64,000 nt of DNA from Jannaschia rubra (lineage in GTDB: Bacteria > Pseudomonadota > Alphaproteobacteria > Rhodobacterales > Rhodobacteraceae): NCBI RefSeq assembly GCF_001403735.1, contig NZ_CXPG01000020.1:248001-312000 (forward strand), read 5' to 3'. Positions 47,183 through 56,198 of this stretch are shown piece by piece (positions within the stretch are counted from its first letter, which is position 1; each line of letters begins with the position of its first letter). The notes under the pieces are model-generated. The model saw nothing but the letters and a program-made list of their open reading frames with translations. It was not told the origin of the DNA and made no database searches. The translations under genes and the position numbers were made by a program.

Positions 47183-48156
47183 CCGCCGGTCACCTTGCCC
47201 CGCGCATTGGTGATCGGGCCTTGCGTCAGACGGCGGGCCACCGGCGCCTCCGCCGGCAAGACACCCAGCCTGACCAGAAGCGTGGCAATCACCGCTTCCG
47301 ACGCGCGGGTGCCACCGTCCACGATCTTGACGGCGATGCCGCGGTCCAGTTCCGGAATGATGGCGATGAACACGGCTTCGGCACCCGTCTTGACGGCTGC
47401 CTTGCCCCCCATCGCGCGCATGAGGTCCGTGCAGGCGCGGCCTTCGCCCGCCACCAGAACCGGCTCGGCCGCCATGGCCGCCGTCAGCCGGGCCATCGCA
47501 TCCTCGCGCGGGTTGCCGCCTTCGCGGGCGCGGGCGAACCGGCCCATGGCCGCGCCCAGAGCGTCGAGCCGGGTGGCGAAGTTCGGGGCCGAACAGCCGT
47601 CGATGCCGTATCCGGGGCTTTCCATCCCCGTCACCTCCTCGAAGGCGCGGCGGACGGCAAGCTGCACGGGATGGTCCGGCTCGACATAATCCGGGCCCGC
47701 TCCCAGATGGCGCGACAGGGTCAGGAACCCCGCATGCTTGCCGGAGCAGTTGTTGTGCAACTGGCAGGCAGCCTCGCCCGCGCGGATCAGGTCGGCCTTC
47801 GCATCGTCGGAATAGGGCATATGCGCCCCGCATCGCAGATCGCTCTCGCCCAGTCCCAGATCGTGCAGCCAGGCCGCGACGGTACTCGTATGCACCGCGG
47901 CCCCCTGATGCGACGCGCAGGCCAAGGCGAGCTGCCGCTGCGTCAGGTCGCGTCCCGCTCCCGATTCGAGCAGCGGCAGCGCCTGCATCATCTTGCAGGA
48001 CGACCGCGGATAGATGATGACCGACGGATCGCCCCAGGCTTCGACGATTTCGCCGGCTCCGTCGCAGATCACCGCATGTCCCCGATGCACGGATTCGACA
48101 CGCCCGCCCCGGATCATCTCCACGAGATCGACGGCACCTTCGTTCACTTCGGTCAT
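47161..48156 (-). CDS. L-asparaginase II family protein
   Basis: A 331-residue protein of the Asparaginase_II family (PF06089), related to Rhizobium AnsA rather than to the E. coli enzymes. Family motifs: ESVHRGHAVICDGAGEIVEAWGDP, YPRSSCKMMQALPLLESGA with the conserved SxxK, LACASHQGAAVHTS, NNCSGKHAGFL and YGIDGCSAPNFA. It should hydrolyse asparagine to aspartate and ammonia in the cytoplasm; there is no signal peptide. AGGAGG seven bases before ATG 48156 fixes the start. Confidence 0.92.
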   Translation of the reverse strand: MTEVNEGAVDLVEMIRGGRVESVHRGHAVICDGAGEIVEAWGDPSVIIYPRSSCKMMQALPLLESGAGRDLTQRQLALACASHQGAAVHTSTVAAWLHDLGLGESDLRCGAHMPYSDDAKADLIRAGEAACQLHNNCSGKHAGFLTLSRHLGAGPDYVEPDHPVQLAVRRAFEEVTGMESPGYGIDGCSAPNFATRLDALGAAMGRFARAREGGNPREDAMARLTAAMAAEPVLVAGEGRACTDLMRAMGGKAAVKTGAEAVFIAIIPELDRGIAVKIVDGGTRASEAVIATLLVRLGVLPAEAPVARRLTQGPITNARGKVTGGYEVRLA

Positions 48157-48317
48157 GATCGTGCCTCCTGCGCGGAAAGTTGCCGGTCGGGGTTTCGACC
48201 GGTACCTTGCTGCGCTACCATCTCGCCGCAATATTGGGAACCACGTGCGTCCGGGGTTTCAAGTCCGGGCCAACCGGGCAGCCGGGTCCGCAGATGATGA
48301 GACAGAGGCAGACACAG

Positions 48318-48851
48318 ATGACATTCAAGGCGATCGGCCGATTCCTTTCCCTCGGCGCGCTTCTTGCCGTGACGGCGCTTCCGGCTGCGGCCCAGGACAG
48401 CGCCAACCGCGTCAACACCGAGACGGACTGGTCCGTCTTCGTCGAGGACAATCCCACCCAGTGCTGGATCGTCTCGGCACCCAAATCCATCCGCAACAGC
48501 CGCGATGGTCGCGAAGTCGCCGCGCAGCGGGGCGACATCCGCCTGTTCGTCAGCTACTGGCCCGGCGCGGAGAAGAAGGGCGAGGTTTCGGCGACCGGCG
48601 GATATCCCTATGCCGAGGGATCGACCGTGACGATCGAGGTGGGATCCGACAGGTTCGAGATGTTCACCGACGGCGAACTGGCCTGGGCTGCATCCCCCGC
48701 CGATGACGAGCGGATCATCAACGCGATGAAGCGCGGGTCCGACGCCAAGGTGACGGGCCGCTCCGGCCGGGGCACCCAGACCGAGGACACCTTCAGCCTC
48801 TTGGGCTTCACCGCCGCGGTCGCCGACGCGGAGAAGCGTTGCGGCGGCTGA
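48318..48851 (+). CDS. IalB-like exported protein
   Basis: A 177-residue secreted protein with a signal peptide (FLSLGALLAVTALPAAAQ, cleavage near residue 24). The mature part, DWSVFVEDNPTQCWIVSAPKS...RLFVSYWPG and VGSDRFEMFTDGELAWAASP, resembles the invasion-associated locus B family, periplasmic proteins widespread in alphaproteobacteria. Two cysteines (in QCWIV and EKRCGG) may pair. The name comes from Bartonella; nothing here implies a role in invasion. ATG 48318 starts directly at the signal peptide. A GC hairpin follows the stop. Confidence 0.65.
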   Translation: MTFKAIGRFLSLGALLAVTALPAAAQDSANRVNTETDWSVFVEDNPTQCWIVSAPKSIRNSRDGREVAAQRGDIRLFVSYWPGAEKKGEVSATGGYPYAEGSTVTIEVGSDRFEMFTDGELAWAASPADDERIINAMKRGSDAKVTGRSGRGTQTEDTFSLLGFTAAVADAEKRCGG

Positions 48852-48874
48852 TCCGTTCCTGTTGGTAATTCGGC

Positions 48875-48901
48875 ACGGGCGCCTCTATATGGGGCGCCCG
48901 T
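48875..48901 (+). terminator. Hairpin between ialB-like gene and rlmN
   Basis: A perfect 9-base-pair stem (ACGGGCGCC/GGCGCCCGT, 9-base loop) lies 24 bases past the upstream stop and 34 bases before rlmN. There is no T-run, so termination is uncertain; the structure would also lie in an rlmN leader if that gene is read from upstream. Confidence 0.4.
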
Positions 48902-48934
48902 ACCCGTTTCAGACCCCGCGCTCCGGAGGACGCC

Positions 48935-50134
48935 ATGACCGATGCGCCACGACAGCCCGTCACCGCGCCCGTGACGCAGGACGTGATGACCCTTCCGCGC
49001 AAGCAGGCGGAGGGCGCGCGCCCGAACCTGATCGGCATGACCCGCGAGGCGATGCGCGATGCGCTGATCGCCATGGGCACGCCCGAGCGGCAGGCGAAGA
49101 TGCGGGTCAACCAGGTTTGGCAGTGGCTTTATCACTGGGGGGTGCGGGACTTTGCGCAGATGACCAACCTCGCCAAGGAGTTCCGCGCGAAGCTGGCCGA
49201 GACCTTCGTGATCGAACTGCCCGAGGTCGTGACGCGCCAGGTGTCGGAGGACGGCACACGCAAGTACCTCGTCCGGATCAACGGCGGCCATGAGGTCGAG
49301 GTCGTCTACATCCCCGAGGAGGGCCGCGGAACGCTCTGCGTGTCGAGCCAGGTGGGCTGCACCCTGACGTGCAGCTTCTGCCACACCGGCACGCAGAAGC
49401 TGGTGCGGAACCTGACGTCTGCGGAGATTGTCGGCCAGGTGATGCTGGCGCGTGACGATCTGGGCGAATGGCCCGAGAAGGGCGCGCCGAACGACCCGAC
49501 GGGGCGGCTTCTGTCGAACATCGTCCTGATGGGCATGGGTGAGCCGCTCTACAATTTCGAGAACGTCCGCGATGCCATGAAGATCGTGATGGACGGCGAG
49601 GGGATCGCGCTGGGCCGCCGCCGGATCACGCTGTCCACCTCCGGCGTCGTGCCCAAGATCGCCCGCACCGCGCGCGAGATCGGCTGCCTTCTGGCCGTCA
49701 GCTTCCATGCGACGACGGACGAGGTGCGCGACGCTCTGGTGCCGATAAACAAGCGGTGGAACATCGCGACTCTCCTGGATGCGCTGCGCGACTATCCCAA
49801 GGTGTCCAATTCGGAGCGGATCACCTTCGAATACGTCATGCTCGATGGGGTGAACGACAGCGACGAGGATGCGCGCCGCCTTGTGGGCCTGCTCGAGGGG
49901 ATTCCGGCCAAGGTGAACCTGATCCCCTTCAACGAATGGCCCGGCGCGCCCTACCGGCGCAGTTCGAACAACCGCATCAGGGCTTTCGCGACGATCCTGA
50001 TGCAGGCGGGCTATGCCTCGCCGATCCGCACGCCGCGGGGCGAGGACATCATGGCCGCCTGCGGCCAGCTCAAGTCTGCCACCGAACGGGAGCGCAAGTC
50101 ACGCGCCCGGATCGAGGCCGAGGCCGGTCTCTAG
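48935..50134 (+). CDS. rlmN: Dual-specificity RNA methyltransferase RlmN
   Basis: A 399-residue radical-SAM enzyme that methylates C2 of A2503 in 23S rRNA and A37 in some tRNAs, which aids accuracy. The cluster motif is [11 protein letters not shown] at about residue 144. The N-terminal accessory domain contains [25 protein letters not shown]. Other marks are [44 protein letters not shown] and [12 protein letters not shown], and the methyl-carrying cysteine is probably in [14 protein letters not shown] precedes ATG 48935. Its TAG stop shares the palindrome CTAG with the stop of the convergent TauE gene. Confidence 0.97.
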   Translation: MTDAPRQPVTAPVTQDVMTLPRKQAEGARPNLIGMTREAMRDALIAMGTPERQAKMRVNQVWQWLYHWGVRDFAQMTNLAKEFRAKLAETFVIELPEVVTRQVSEDGTRKYLVRINGGHEVEVVYIPEEGRGTLCVSSQVGCTLTCSFCHTGTQKLVRNLTSAEIVGQVMLARDDLGEWPEKGAPNDPTGRLLSNIVLMGMGEPLYNFENVRDAMKIVMDGEGIALGRRRITLSTSGVVPKIARTAREIGCLLAVSFHATTDEVRDALVPINKRWNIATLLDALRDYPKVSNSERITFEYVMLDGVNDSDEDARRLVGLLEGIPAKVNLIPFNEWPGAPYRRSSNNRIRAFATILMQAGYASPIRTPRGEDIMAACGQLKSATERERKSRARIEAEAGL

Positions 50135-50889
50135 AGCCAGTCCCACATCATGCGCAGCGCCATGGCGGTCGTGACGACGACCAGGAGCGGCTTGATGATG
50201 CGCGCGCCCCGCCCGGCCGCCAGCCGGGCACCCAGTTGCGCGCCAAGGATCTGTCCCGCGCCCATGCAGAGCCCCGTGACCCACCAGGGCGACGCGATGA
50301 GCGCGAAGGCACAAAGGCCGCCCGCATTGCTTGCCGCGTTCAGGAGCTTCGTGTGCGCCGTGGCCTTGAGGACCCCGCGCCCCGACAGCATCACGAAGGC
50401 CAGCATGTAGAACGCCCCCGCGCCCGGCCCCAGCAGCCCGTCGTAGGCCGCGATGGCGGGTACGGCGGTGATGTTGAACACGAATGGTCGCATGCGCTCC
50501 GCCCGGTCCAGGTCGTCGATGCCGGGCTTGAGCGCGAAGAACACCGCGACCGCGATCAACAGGATCGGAAGCCCCAGCCGCAGCGTGTCCGTCGGCAACA
50601 ACGACACGCAGAGCGCGCCGCCGATGCTGGCCACGAAGGCGATCGCAGCGGGAAGCACCTGTCTGCGCGGATCGACCAGCCCGCGGCGGGCATAGGCCAC
50701 GGCCGCGCTGACGGCGCCGAAGACCCCCTGCACCTTGTTCGTGGCGATCGCCGTGACCGGCGGTGCGCCTGCAAGGACCAGCGCGGGCAGGGTGATGAGC
50801 CCTCCGCCACCCGCAATGGAATCGACGAAACCCGCGAAGACCGCGGCCATGACCAAAAGGCCCAGCAGGTCGAAGGTGACTTCAGGCAA
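50131..50889 (-). CDS. TauE/SafE-family membrane permease
   Basis: A 252-residue integral membrane protein of the TauE/SafE (sulfite exporter) family, with about eight hydrophobic segments. [41 protein letters not shown] is the duplicated family motif. Relatives export sulfite, sulfoacetate or other organic anions. The start is TTG 50889, overlapping the serB stop by eight bases; ATG 50850 is a shorter option but would cut the first helix. It is downstream of serB in the same direction, without a known metabolic link. Confidence 0.88.
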   Translation of the reverse strand: MPEVTFDLLGLLVMAAVFAGFVDSIAGGGGLITLPALVLAGAPPVTAIATNKVQGVFGAVSAAVAYARRGLVDPRRQVLPAAIAFVASIGGALCVSLLPTDTLRLGLPILLIAVAVFFALKPGIDDLDRAERMRPFVFNITAVPAIAAYDGLLGPGAGAFYMLAFVMLSGRGVLKATAHTKLLNAASNAGGLCAFALIASPWWVTGLCMGAGQILGAQLGARLAAGRGARIIKPLLVVVTTAMALRMMWDWL

Positions 50890-51757
50890 CGAAATCGTCC
50901 TCGTGATAGCCCTGCAGATACAGCAGCGCTGTCAGGTCGCCATGGTTGATCCGACATCCGGCCTGCGCCTGCACGGCCGGCTTTGCGTGCAGCGCGACGC
51001 CCAGACCGGCGCGGCCAAGCATGCCCAGATCGTTGGCCCCGTCGCCCACGGCGATCGCGTCCTCCTCGGCGATCCGCAGGTCCGCGCAAAGCTGCACCAG
51101 CGCGTCGACCTTGGCCTGCCGTCCGAGGATCGGCTCGGCAACCGCGCCGGTCAGGACACCGTCCTCGACCAGGAGGGTGTTGGCGCGGCTCCAGTCGAAG
51201 CCCAGCTTCGCCGCGACGGCATCGGTGAAGGCGGTGAAGCCCCCGGACACCAGCGCTGCCGTGGCGCCCTGCGCCTTCATCGTGGCGACAAGAGTCCGGC
51301 CGCCAGGCATCAGTGTGATGCGGTCCTGCAACACCCGGTCGATCACCGTCGCATTCAACCCGGCCAGCAGCGCGACCCGTTCGCGCAGCGCGCCCTCGAA
51401 GTCGACCTCGCCGTTCATGGCCCGCGCCGTGATCGCGGCCACATGGGCACCCACGCCCGCCTCGTCCGCCAGTTCGTCGATGCACTCCTGACGGATCATC
51501 GTGCTGTCCATGTCCGCCAGCAACAGGCGCTTGCGCCGCTCCTGCGTAGCCAAGACGTTCAGGTCCACGCCCATCGCATCCATGTCGGCGCGCGTGGCTT
51601 CCAGCGTGTCGGGCAAGCGGTCCATGTCGAACTCCGCCGCCACTCCGCGCGCCAGCCACCGCGCCGATCCGCCGCCCCAGCCGTTGCACAATGCCTCCAT
51701 CAGGGTGGCGTCGATCCGGGGCCTATCCGGCGAACAGGTCAGGACGGTCGTGAACAT
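50882..51757 (-). CDS. serB: Phosphoserine phosphatase
   Basis: A 291-residue HAD-superfamily phosphatase for the last step of serine synthesis. An ACT-like N-terminal region (residues 1-75) precedes the catalytic DMDST motif (LLLADMDSTMIRQE, nucleophile near residue 81). ALVSGGFTAFTDAVA gives motif II, and VGDGANDLGMLGRAGLGVALHAKP gives motifs III and IV. ATG 51757 is chosen over the frame start at 51808. It is divergent from serC-serA with 139 bases between the start codons, so the whole phosphorylated serine pathway is encoded here. Confidence 0.95.
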   Translation of the reverse strand: MFTTVLTCSPDRPRIDATLMEALCNGWGGGSARWLARGVAAEFDMDRLPDTLEATRADMDAMGVDLNVLATQERRKRLLLADMDSTMIRQECIDELADEAGVGAHVAAITARAMNGEVDFEGALRERVALLAGLNATVIDRVLQDRITLMPGGRTLVATMKAQGATAALVSGGFTAFTDAVAAKLGFDWSRANTLLVEDGVLTGAVAEPILGRQAKVDALVQLCADLRIAEEDAIAVGDGANDLGMLGRAGLGVALHAKPAVQAQAGCRINHGDLTALLYLQGYHEDDFVA

Positions 51758-51858
51758 AGGCTTTCCCAAGTTGGACGTCGCGCGGCATTTGCGGCGCCTT
51801 AGCCGCATTATCCGGCTTGCGCGACCCCCCGACCGGCATTAGCCATGTCGGCGGGACA

Positions 51859-51896
51859 CCCTTCCCCAACGAAGGGCGCTTATCTGGAAGGATAGC
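51859..51896 (+). ncRNA. serC leader RNA
   Basis: Two short hairpins end exactly at the serC ATG: CCCTTC-CCCAAC-GAAGGG (51859-51876) and GC(T)TATC-TGGAAG-GATAGC (51878-51896). The second stem and loop contain the GGAAGGA ribosome-binding site. This matches the described alphaproteobacterial serC leader motif, whose last stem overlaps the serC ribosome-binding site and is thought to regulate serC-serA. The ligand of the motif is not known. Confidence 0.75.
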
Positions 51897-54677
51897 ATGA
51901 GCGATCTGACGACCCCGGCCACGCGGCCGGTCAATCCGCGTTTCTCGTCCGGCCCCTGCGCCAAGCATCCGGGCTTTTCCCTGACCGATCTGTCCGACGC
52001 GCCGCTGGGCCGCAGCCACCGCGCCGCCGCGGGCAAGGCAAAGCTGCAATCCGCCATCGACCGCACCCGCGTTCTGCTGGGCGTGCCCGAGGACTACCGT
52101 ATCGGCATCGTGCCGGCGTCCGACACCGGCGCCTATGAAATGGCGATGTGGACGATGCTGGGCGCGCGCCCCGTCACCATGCTGGCGTGGGAATCCTTCG
52201 GCTCGGGCTGGGTCACGGATGCGGTGAAGCAACTCCACCTCGACGTCGAGGTGCGGACCGCCGACTACGGCCATCTACCCGACCTCTCCATCGATTCCGA
52301 CCGCGACATCTGCTTCACCTGGAATGGCACCACGTCTGGCGTCCGCGTGCCGGATGCGGACTGGATCGCGGACGACCGGGGCGGTCTGACCCTTTGCGAT
52401 GCGACCAGCGCCGCCTTTGCGATGGACCTGCCCTGGGACAAGCTCGATGTGACGACCTTCAGCTGGCAGAAGGTGCTTGGCGGCGAAGGCGCGCATGGCA
52501 TGCTGATCCTGTCGCCCCGTGCGGTGGAGCGGCTCGAATCCTACACGCCGGCCTGGCCCCTGCCCAAGATCTTCCGCCTGACCAAGGGCGGCAAGCTGAT
52601 CGAGGGGATCTTCCGCGGCGAGACGATCAACACCCCCTCCATGCTCTGCGTGGAGGACTATCTGCGCGCGCTCGACTGGGCCGAAACGCTGGGTCTTCGG
52701 GGGCTGGTCGCCCGTGCCGATGCCTCCGCCCACCACATCTGGGACTTCTGCGACAGCCACGACTGGATCGCGAACCTTGCCGTCGATCCGGCCACGCGGT
52801 CCACCACTTCGGTCTGCCTGCGGTTCACCGACGACAGCCTGCCGGAGGATTTCGCCAAGCGCGTGGCCAGGCGGCTGGAGGCGGAGGGCGTGGCCTTCGA
52901 CGTTGCCAACTACCGCGACGCGCCCGCGGGCTTGCGGATCTGGTGCGGCTCGACGGTCGAGCCCGCGGACGTCGCGGCCCTCCTGCCCTGGGTCGAATGG
53001 GCATACCGCGCCGAGCGCGCCGCCTGGTCCACGGGGCCGGCCGTGCCGCCCCACCGTCCTTTTCCGATTTCAAAGGAGCCCACCATGGCCCCCAAGGTTC
53101 TCATTTCCGACAGCCTGTCGGACGCCGCCGTCCAGATCTTCCGCGACCGCAGCATCGACGTCACCTTCGACCCCTCGCTGGGCAAGGACAAGGACAGGCT
53201 GGCGCAGGTCATAGGCGACTATGACGGTCTGGCGATCCGTTCCGCCACCAAGGTCACCGAAAAGCTGCTCGCAGCCGCGCCCAACCTCAAGGTCGTCGGA
53301 CGTGCCGGGATCGGCACCGACAACATCGACAAGGATGCCGCCAGCCGGCGCGGCGTGATCGTGATGAACACGCCCTACGGCAACATGATCACGACCGCAG
53401 AACACGCCATCGCCATGATGTTCGCCGTCGCCCGGCAGATCCCCGAGGCGAACGCCTCGACCCATGCCGGAAAGTGGGAGAAGTCGCGCTTCATGGGGGT
53501 TGAGCTGTCCGGCAAGACCCTGGGCGTAATCGGCGCCGGCAACATCGGCGGCATCGTCTGCGACCGGGCGCGCGCGCTTCGCATGAAGGTGGTGGCCTAC
53601 GATCCCTTCCTGTCGGAGGAGCGGGCGACGCAGTTGCAGGTCGAGAAGGTCGAACTGGACGACCTGCTGAAGCGCGCAGATTTCATCACCCTGCACGTCC
53701 CGCTGACCGACCAGACGAAGAACATCCTGTCGGCCGAGAACATCGCGAAGACGAAGCCCGGCGTTCGCATCGTCAACTGCGCGCGCGGCGGGCTGGTGGA
53801 CGAGGAGGCGCTGGCCGAGGCGTTGAAATCCGGCCATGTGGCGGGCGCGGCCTTCGACGTCTTCGCCACCGAGCCCGCGACCGCATCTCCGTTGTTCAAC
53901 CTGCCCAACGTCGTCGTGACACCCCATCTGGGCGCCGCGACCACCGAGGCCCAGGAGAACGTGGCCCTTCAGGTGGCCGAGCAGATGTCGGACTACCTGC
54001 TCACGGGTGCGGTGACGAACGCGCTCAACATGCCGTCGGTCACCGCGGAGGAGGCCAAGGTGATGGGCCCCTGGCTGAAGGTCGCGGAGCACTTGGGCGC
54101 CTTCGTCGGGCAGATGACGGACGAGCCGATCCAGGCGATCGAGGTCATCTATAACGGGTCGGTGGCCGCGATGAACCTCGACGCGCTGAACTGTTCGGCG
54201 ATAGCAGGGGTGATGAAGGCCACCAACCCGGACGTGAACATGGTGTCCGCTCCCCTCGTCGCGCGCGAGCGGGGGGTCGAGATCAGCACGACGCGGCAGG
54301 ACAAGACAGGGGCCTTCGACGGCTATATCAAGCTGGTGGTCCGGACGGACCGGCGCGAACGGTCCGTCGCCGGAACCGTCTTTTCGGACGGCAAGCCGCG
54401 ATTCATCCAGATCAAGGGCATCAACATCGACGCCGAAGTGGGCGAGCACATGCTCTATACCACCAACCATGACGAGCCCGGCATCATCGGTGCGCTTGGG
54501 GTGACCATGGGCAAGAACGGCGTGAACATCGCGAACTTCACCCTGGGCCGGTCGGACAGGGACAAGGATGCGATCGCGCTTCTCTATCTCGACGAACAGC
54601 CGTCCGCCGGCGTGCTCGACCAGCTTCGCCAGACAGGCCTGTTCCGGAACATTTCGCCCTTGCGCTTCAACGTCTGA
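51897..54677 (+). CDS. serC-serA: Phosphoserine aminotransferase - phosphoglycerate dehydrogenase, one reading frame
   Basis: A continuous 926-codon frame. Residues 1-376 are a full SerC, the PLP enzyme that turns 3-phosphohydroxypyruvate into phosphoserine ([20 protein letters not shown] lysine 192 in [32 protein letters not shown]). A roughly 20-residue Pro-rich linker (about 377-396) follows with no stop codon. From Met397 there is a full SerA (next entry). Separate serC and serA genes are the norm, so either a true fusion protein is made, or a stop was lost recently or by sequencing error. AAAGGAG seven bases before the Met397 ATG would also allow free SerA. A serC leader RNA precedes the frame. 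Confidence 0.8.
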   Translation: MSDLTTPATRPVNPRFSSGPCAKHPGFSLTDLSDAPLGRSHRAAAGKAKLQSAIDRTRVLLGVPEDYRIGIVPASDTGAYEMAMWTMLGARPVTMLAWESFGSGWVTDAVKQLHLDVEVRTADYGHLPDLSIDSDRDICFTWNGTTSGVRVPDADWIADDRGGLTLCDATSAAFAMDLPWDKLDVTTFSWQKVLGGEGAHGMLILSPRAVERLESYTPAWPLPKIFRLTKGGKLIEGIFRGETINTPSMLCVEDYLRALDWAETLGLRGLVARADASAHHIWDFCDSHDWIANLAVDPATRSTTSVCLRFTDDSLPEDFAKRVARRLEAEGVAFDVANYRDAPAGLRIWCGSTVEPADVAALLPWVEWAYRAERAAWSTGPAVPPHRPFPISKEPTMAPKVLISDSLSDAAVQIFRDRSIDVTFDPSLGKDKDRLAQVIGDYDGLAIRSATKVTEKLLAAAPNLKVVGRAGIGTDNIDKDAASRRGVIVMNTPYGNMITTAEHAIAMMFAVARQIPEANASTHAGKWEKSRFMGVELSGKTLGVIGAGNIGGIVCDRARALRMKVVAYDPFLSEERATQLQVEKVELDDLLKRADFITLHVPLTDQTKNILSAENIAKTKPGVRIVNCARGGLVDEEALAEALKSGHVAGAAFDVFATEPATASPLFNLPNVVVTPHLGAATTEAQENVALQVAEQMSDYLLTGAVTNALNMPSVTAEEAKVMGPWLKVAEHLGAFVGQMTDEPIQAIEVIYNGSVAAMNLDALNCSAIAGVMKATNPDVNMVSAPLVARERGVEISTTRQDKTGAFDGYIKLVVRTDRRERSVAGTVFSDGKPRFIQIKGINIDAEVGEHMLYTTNHDEPGIIGALGVTMGKNGVNIANFTLGRSDRDKDAIALLYLDEQPSAGVLDQLRQTGLFRNISPLRFNV
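53085..54677 (+). CDS. serA: Phosphoglycerate dehydrogenase SerA, internal start within the serC-serA frame
   Basis: A 530-residue NAD-dependent dehydrogenase that makes 3-phosphohydroxypyruvate, the first step of serine synthesis. [22 protein letters not shown] is a normal SerA N-terminus and AAAGGAG stands seven bases before this ATG. The substrate/NAD domains show [28 protein letters not shown], the nucleotide motif [12 protein letters not shown], catalytic Arg in [13 protein letters not shown] and His in [16 protein letters not shown]. The allosteric-site domain (about 320-450) and a C-terminal ACT domain ([28 protein letters not shown]) are complete. It is in the same frame as serC with no stop between, so it may be made alone, as a fusion, or both. 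Confidence 0.85.
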   Translation: MAPKVLISDSLSDAAVQIFRDRSIDVTFDPSLGKDKDRLAQVIGDYDGLAIRSATKVTEKLLAAAPNLKVVGRAGIGTDNIDKDAASRRGVIVMNTPYGNMITTAEHAIAMMFAVARQIPEANASTHAGKWEKSRFMGVELSGKTLGVIGAGNIGGIVCDRARALRMKVVAYDPFLSEERATQLQVEKVELDDLLKRADFITLHVPLTDQTKNILSAENIAKTKPGVRIVNCARGGLVDEEALAEALKSGHVAGAAFDVFATEPATASPLFNLPNVVVTPHLGAATTEAQENVALQVAEQMSDYLLTGAVTNALNMPSVTAEEAKVMGPWLKVAEHLGAFVGQMTDEPIQAIEVIYNGSVAAMNLDALNCSAIAGVMKATNPDVNMVSAPLVARERGVEISTTRQDKTGAFDGYIKLVVRTDRRERSVAGTVFSDGKPRFIQIKGINIDAEVGEHMLYTTNHDEPGIIGALGVTMGKNGVNIANFTLGRSDRDKDAIALLYLDEQPSAGVLDQLRQTGLFRNISPLRFNV

Positions 54678-54684
54678 GACAAGG

Positions 54685-54708
54685 GGGGAAGCCGCGACCG
54701 GCTTCCCC
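54685..54708 (+). terminator. Hairpin terminator after serA
   Basis: A perfect 10-base-pair stem (GGGGAAGCCG/CGGCTTCCCC, loop CGAC) starts seven bases after the serA stop. Only two T residues follow, so efficiency is uncertain, but position and stability suit a transcript end. Confidence 0.65.
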
Positions 54709-54763
54709 TTCAGGGAGAGGGCCCCCGACGAAGGCGCGGACCCGGTCCACAATCTGTCCAGGC

Positions 54764-55237
54764 TCAGTGAATGACGGCCCCGGCCGGCGGTCTGTCCGTC
54801 TGCCCGCAGAGCGAAAAGCTCAGCCGGTTCTGTCCCTCCGCGCGTTCATAGACCATGTCGTCGGTCAGGCTGTGGATGATGAACCAACCGAAGCCGCCCT
54901 CGGGCAGATCTTCCGTCGTGGTTCCATGCCGCGGCAGGTCGCCCGAGGTCAGCAGGCCGGGCGGCAGGGGACGCCCCTCGTCCCGCGTCTCGACATGCAG
55001 GCAGCCGGCATGGCGCCGCACCTTCAACGCGATCCAGGCATCGTCCCGCCCGGCAAGCGCATGTTCCACGATGTTGTTGAGGATCTCGCCCAGGACGATT
55101 GCGACGTTCGCGCCCAGCGCCGCATCGAAGCCCCGCGCCGAAAGGAGGCCACGAAGCCGGTCGAGTTCCGTGCTGACGCCGTCCGGGGTCGCCCGAAGAC
55201 GGAGTCGCACCACCTCCTCCGACATCGCAGGCCCCAT
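54764..55237 (-). CDS. Anti-sigma factor / serine kinase-like ATPase (RsbW type)
   Basis: A 157-residue protein with the HATPase fold of RsbW/SpoIIAB proteins. These bind a sigma factor or another target and phosphorylate a STAS-domain partner. The N box is LGANVAIVLGEILNNIVEHAL at about residues 45-65, the G1-like site DEGRPLPPGLL, and the G2-like site EGGFGWFIIHSLTDDMVYER. The ATG at 55237 shares a base with the stop of the upstream STAS gene (TGATG). No sigma-factor or PP2C-phosphatase gene is adjacent, so the target is unknown. Confidence 0.86.
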   Translation of the reverse strand: MGPAMSEEVVRLRLRATPDGVSTELDRLRGLLSARGFDAALGANVAIVLGEILNNIVEHALAGRDDAWIALKVRRHAGCLHVETRDEGRPLPPGLLTSGDLPRHGTTTEDLPEGGFGWFIIHSLTDDMVYERAEGQNRLSFSLCGQTDRPPAGAVIH

Positions 55238-55581
55238 CAGGCCGCCGTCCGGCCCCGGTGCGGCCCCGGGGGCAGCGTGTCGTGCAGTACGAAGACACCG
55301 TCCATGCGCGTCAGCATCAGCACCTTGCGGACGATGGCCCCGCAGTTCGCAAGCTCCAGCCGCCGGCCGCCGCCCAGCATCTTCATCACCGCGACAAGGG
55401 CGCCGAGGCCGCTGCTGTCGAGAAAGTCGACCTCCGCCATGTCGATCACCACGCGCTCCGCATCCGCTCGCAGCAGGCTGTGCACGCATTCCTTGAACGT
55501 TACCGCCCGCGCCGCGTCGAGGCGCGGCGACCGGACGGTCAGCACGAGCATCCCGTCCTCGACCCGACTGTCGATATCCAT
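55237..55581 (-). CDS. STAS-domain anti-anti-sigma factor
   Basis: A 114-residue SpoIIAA/RsbV-like protein. The STAS core includes RVVIDMAEVDFLDSSGLGALVAVMKML, with the phosphorylatable serine at position 56 or 57. When unphosphorylated such proteins bind the kinase and free its target. GGAGG five bases before ATG 55581 favours it over the GTG at 55587. The downstream gene codes for the likely partner kinase. The GAF-domain reductase is divergent, 93 bases away. Confidence 0.9.
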   Translation of the reverse strand: MDIDSRVEDGMLVLTVRSPRLDAARAVTFKECVHSLLRADAERVVIDMAEVDFLDSSGLGALVAVMKMLGGGRRLELANCGAIVRKVLMLTRMDGVFVLHDTLPPGPHRGRTAA

Positions 55582-55674
55582 GTCCACCTCCGCCCGTTGC
55601 AGCGCCCACTGGAATCCCGGGCGATCGGCTGGCAGGGTACGGCCGAGGTCTTACCAGAAGGTGAACAGGGTCAG

Positions 55675-56175
55675 ATGACACGACTCGACAGCGAAACGGC
55701 GCATCCCCGCTCGGCGGTCATGGTGGATTACCCCACACTCCACGCGGCCGTCGCTTCGCTCACCGAAGGCGAGGACGACCCTGTCGCCCTCATGGCCACC
55801 GTCGCCTGCGAGGTGCACCACGCCGACGACCGTTTCGACTGGACGGGGTTCTACCGCGTCGTGGCGCCGGACCTTCTGAAGATCGGCCCGTATCAGGGCG
55901 GGCACGGCTGTCTGGTCATCCCTTTCGACCGGGGCGTCTGCGGGGCCGCGGCGCGAACCGGTCAGGTTCAACTCGTCCCCGACGTCGATGCCTTTCCGGG
56001 CCACATCGCCTGCGCGTCCTCCACCCGGTCGGAACTGGTGCTTCCGGTGTTCGATGCGACGGGTCGGATGATCGGCGTTTTCGACATCGACAGCAACCGA
56101 CCGGATGCCTTCACCCGGACCGACGCCGAGGAACTCGCGCGGCTTCTGGCGCAGGTCTTCGGTCGACTGGGCTGA
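55675..56175 (+). CDS. msrC: Free methionine-(R)-sulfoxide reductase
   Basis: A 166-residue GAF-domain enzyme that reduces free methionine-R-sulfoxide using thioredoxin. Cys79, Cys89 and Cys113 have the same spacing (10 and 24) as the three redox cysteines of E. coli fRMsr; context is FDRGVCGAAARTG and HIACASSTRSELVLPVF. The GAF core DWTGFYRVVAPDLLKIGPYQGGHGC is conserved. ATG 55675 has AGGG just upstream; ATG 55720 would give a shorter form. It heads a plus-strand run of msrC, a MOSC gene, a GNAT gene and pheT. Confidence 0.93.
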   Translation: MTRLDSETAHPRSAVMVDYPTLHAAVASLTEGEDDPVALMATVACEVHHADDRFDWTGFYRVVAPDLLKIGPYQGGHGCLVIPFDRGVCGAAARTGQVQLVPDVDAFPGHIACASSTRSELVLPVFDATGRMIGVFDIDSNRPDAFTRTDAEELARLLAQVFGRLG

Positions 56176-56198
56176 CGTCCGTTGCGAAAGGCGCCTTC

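Noticed and set aside
48318-48851. Virulence role for the IalB-like protein
   Set aside because: The family is widespread in free-living alphaproteobacteria; the name alone does not support a role in invasion.
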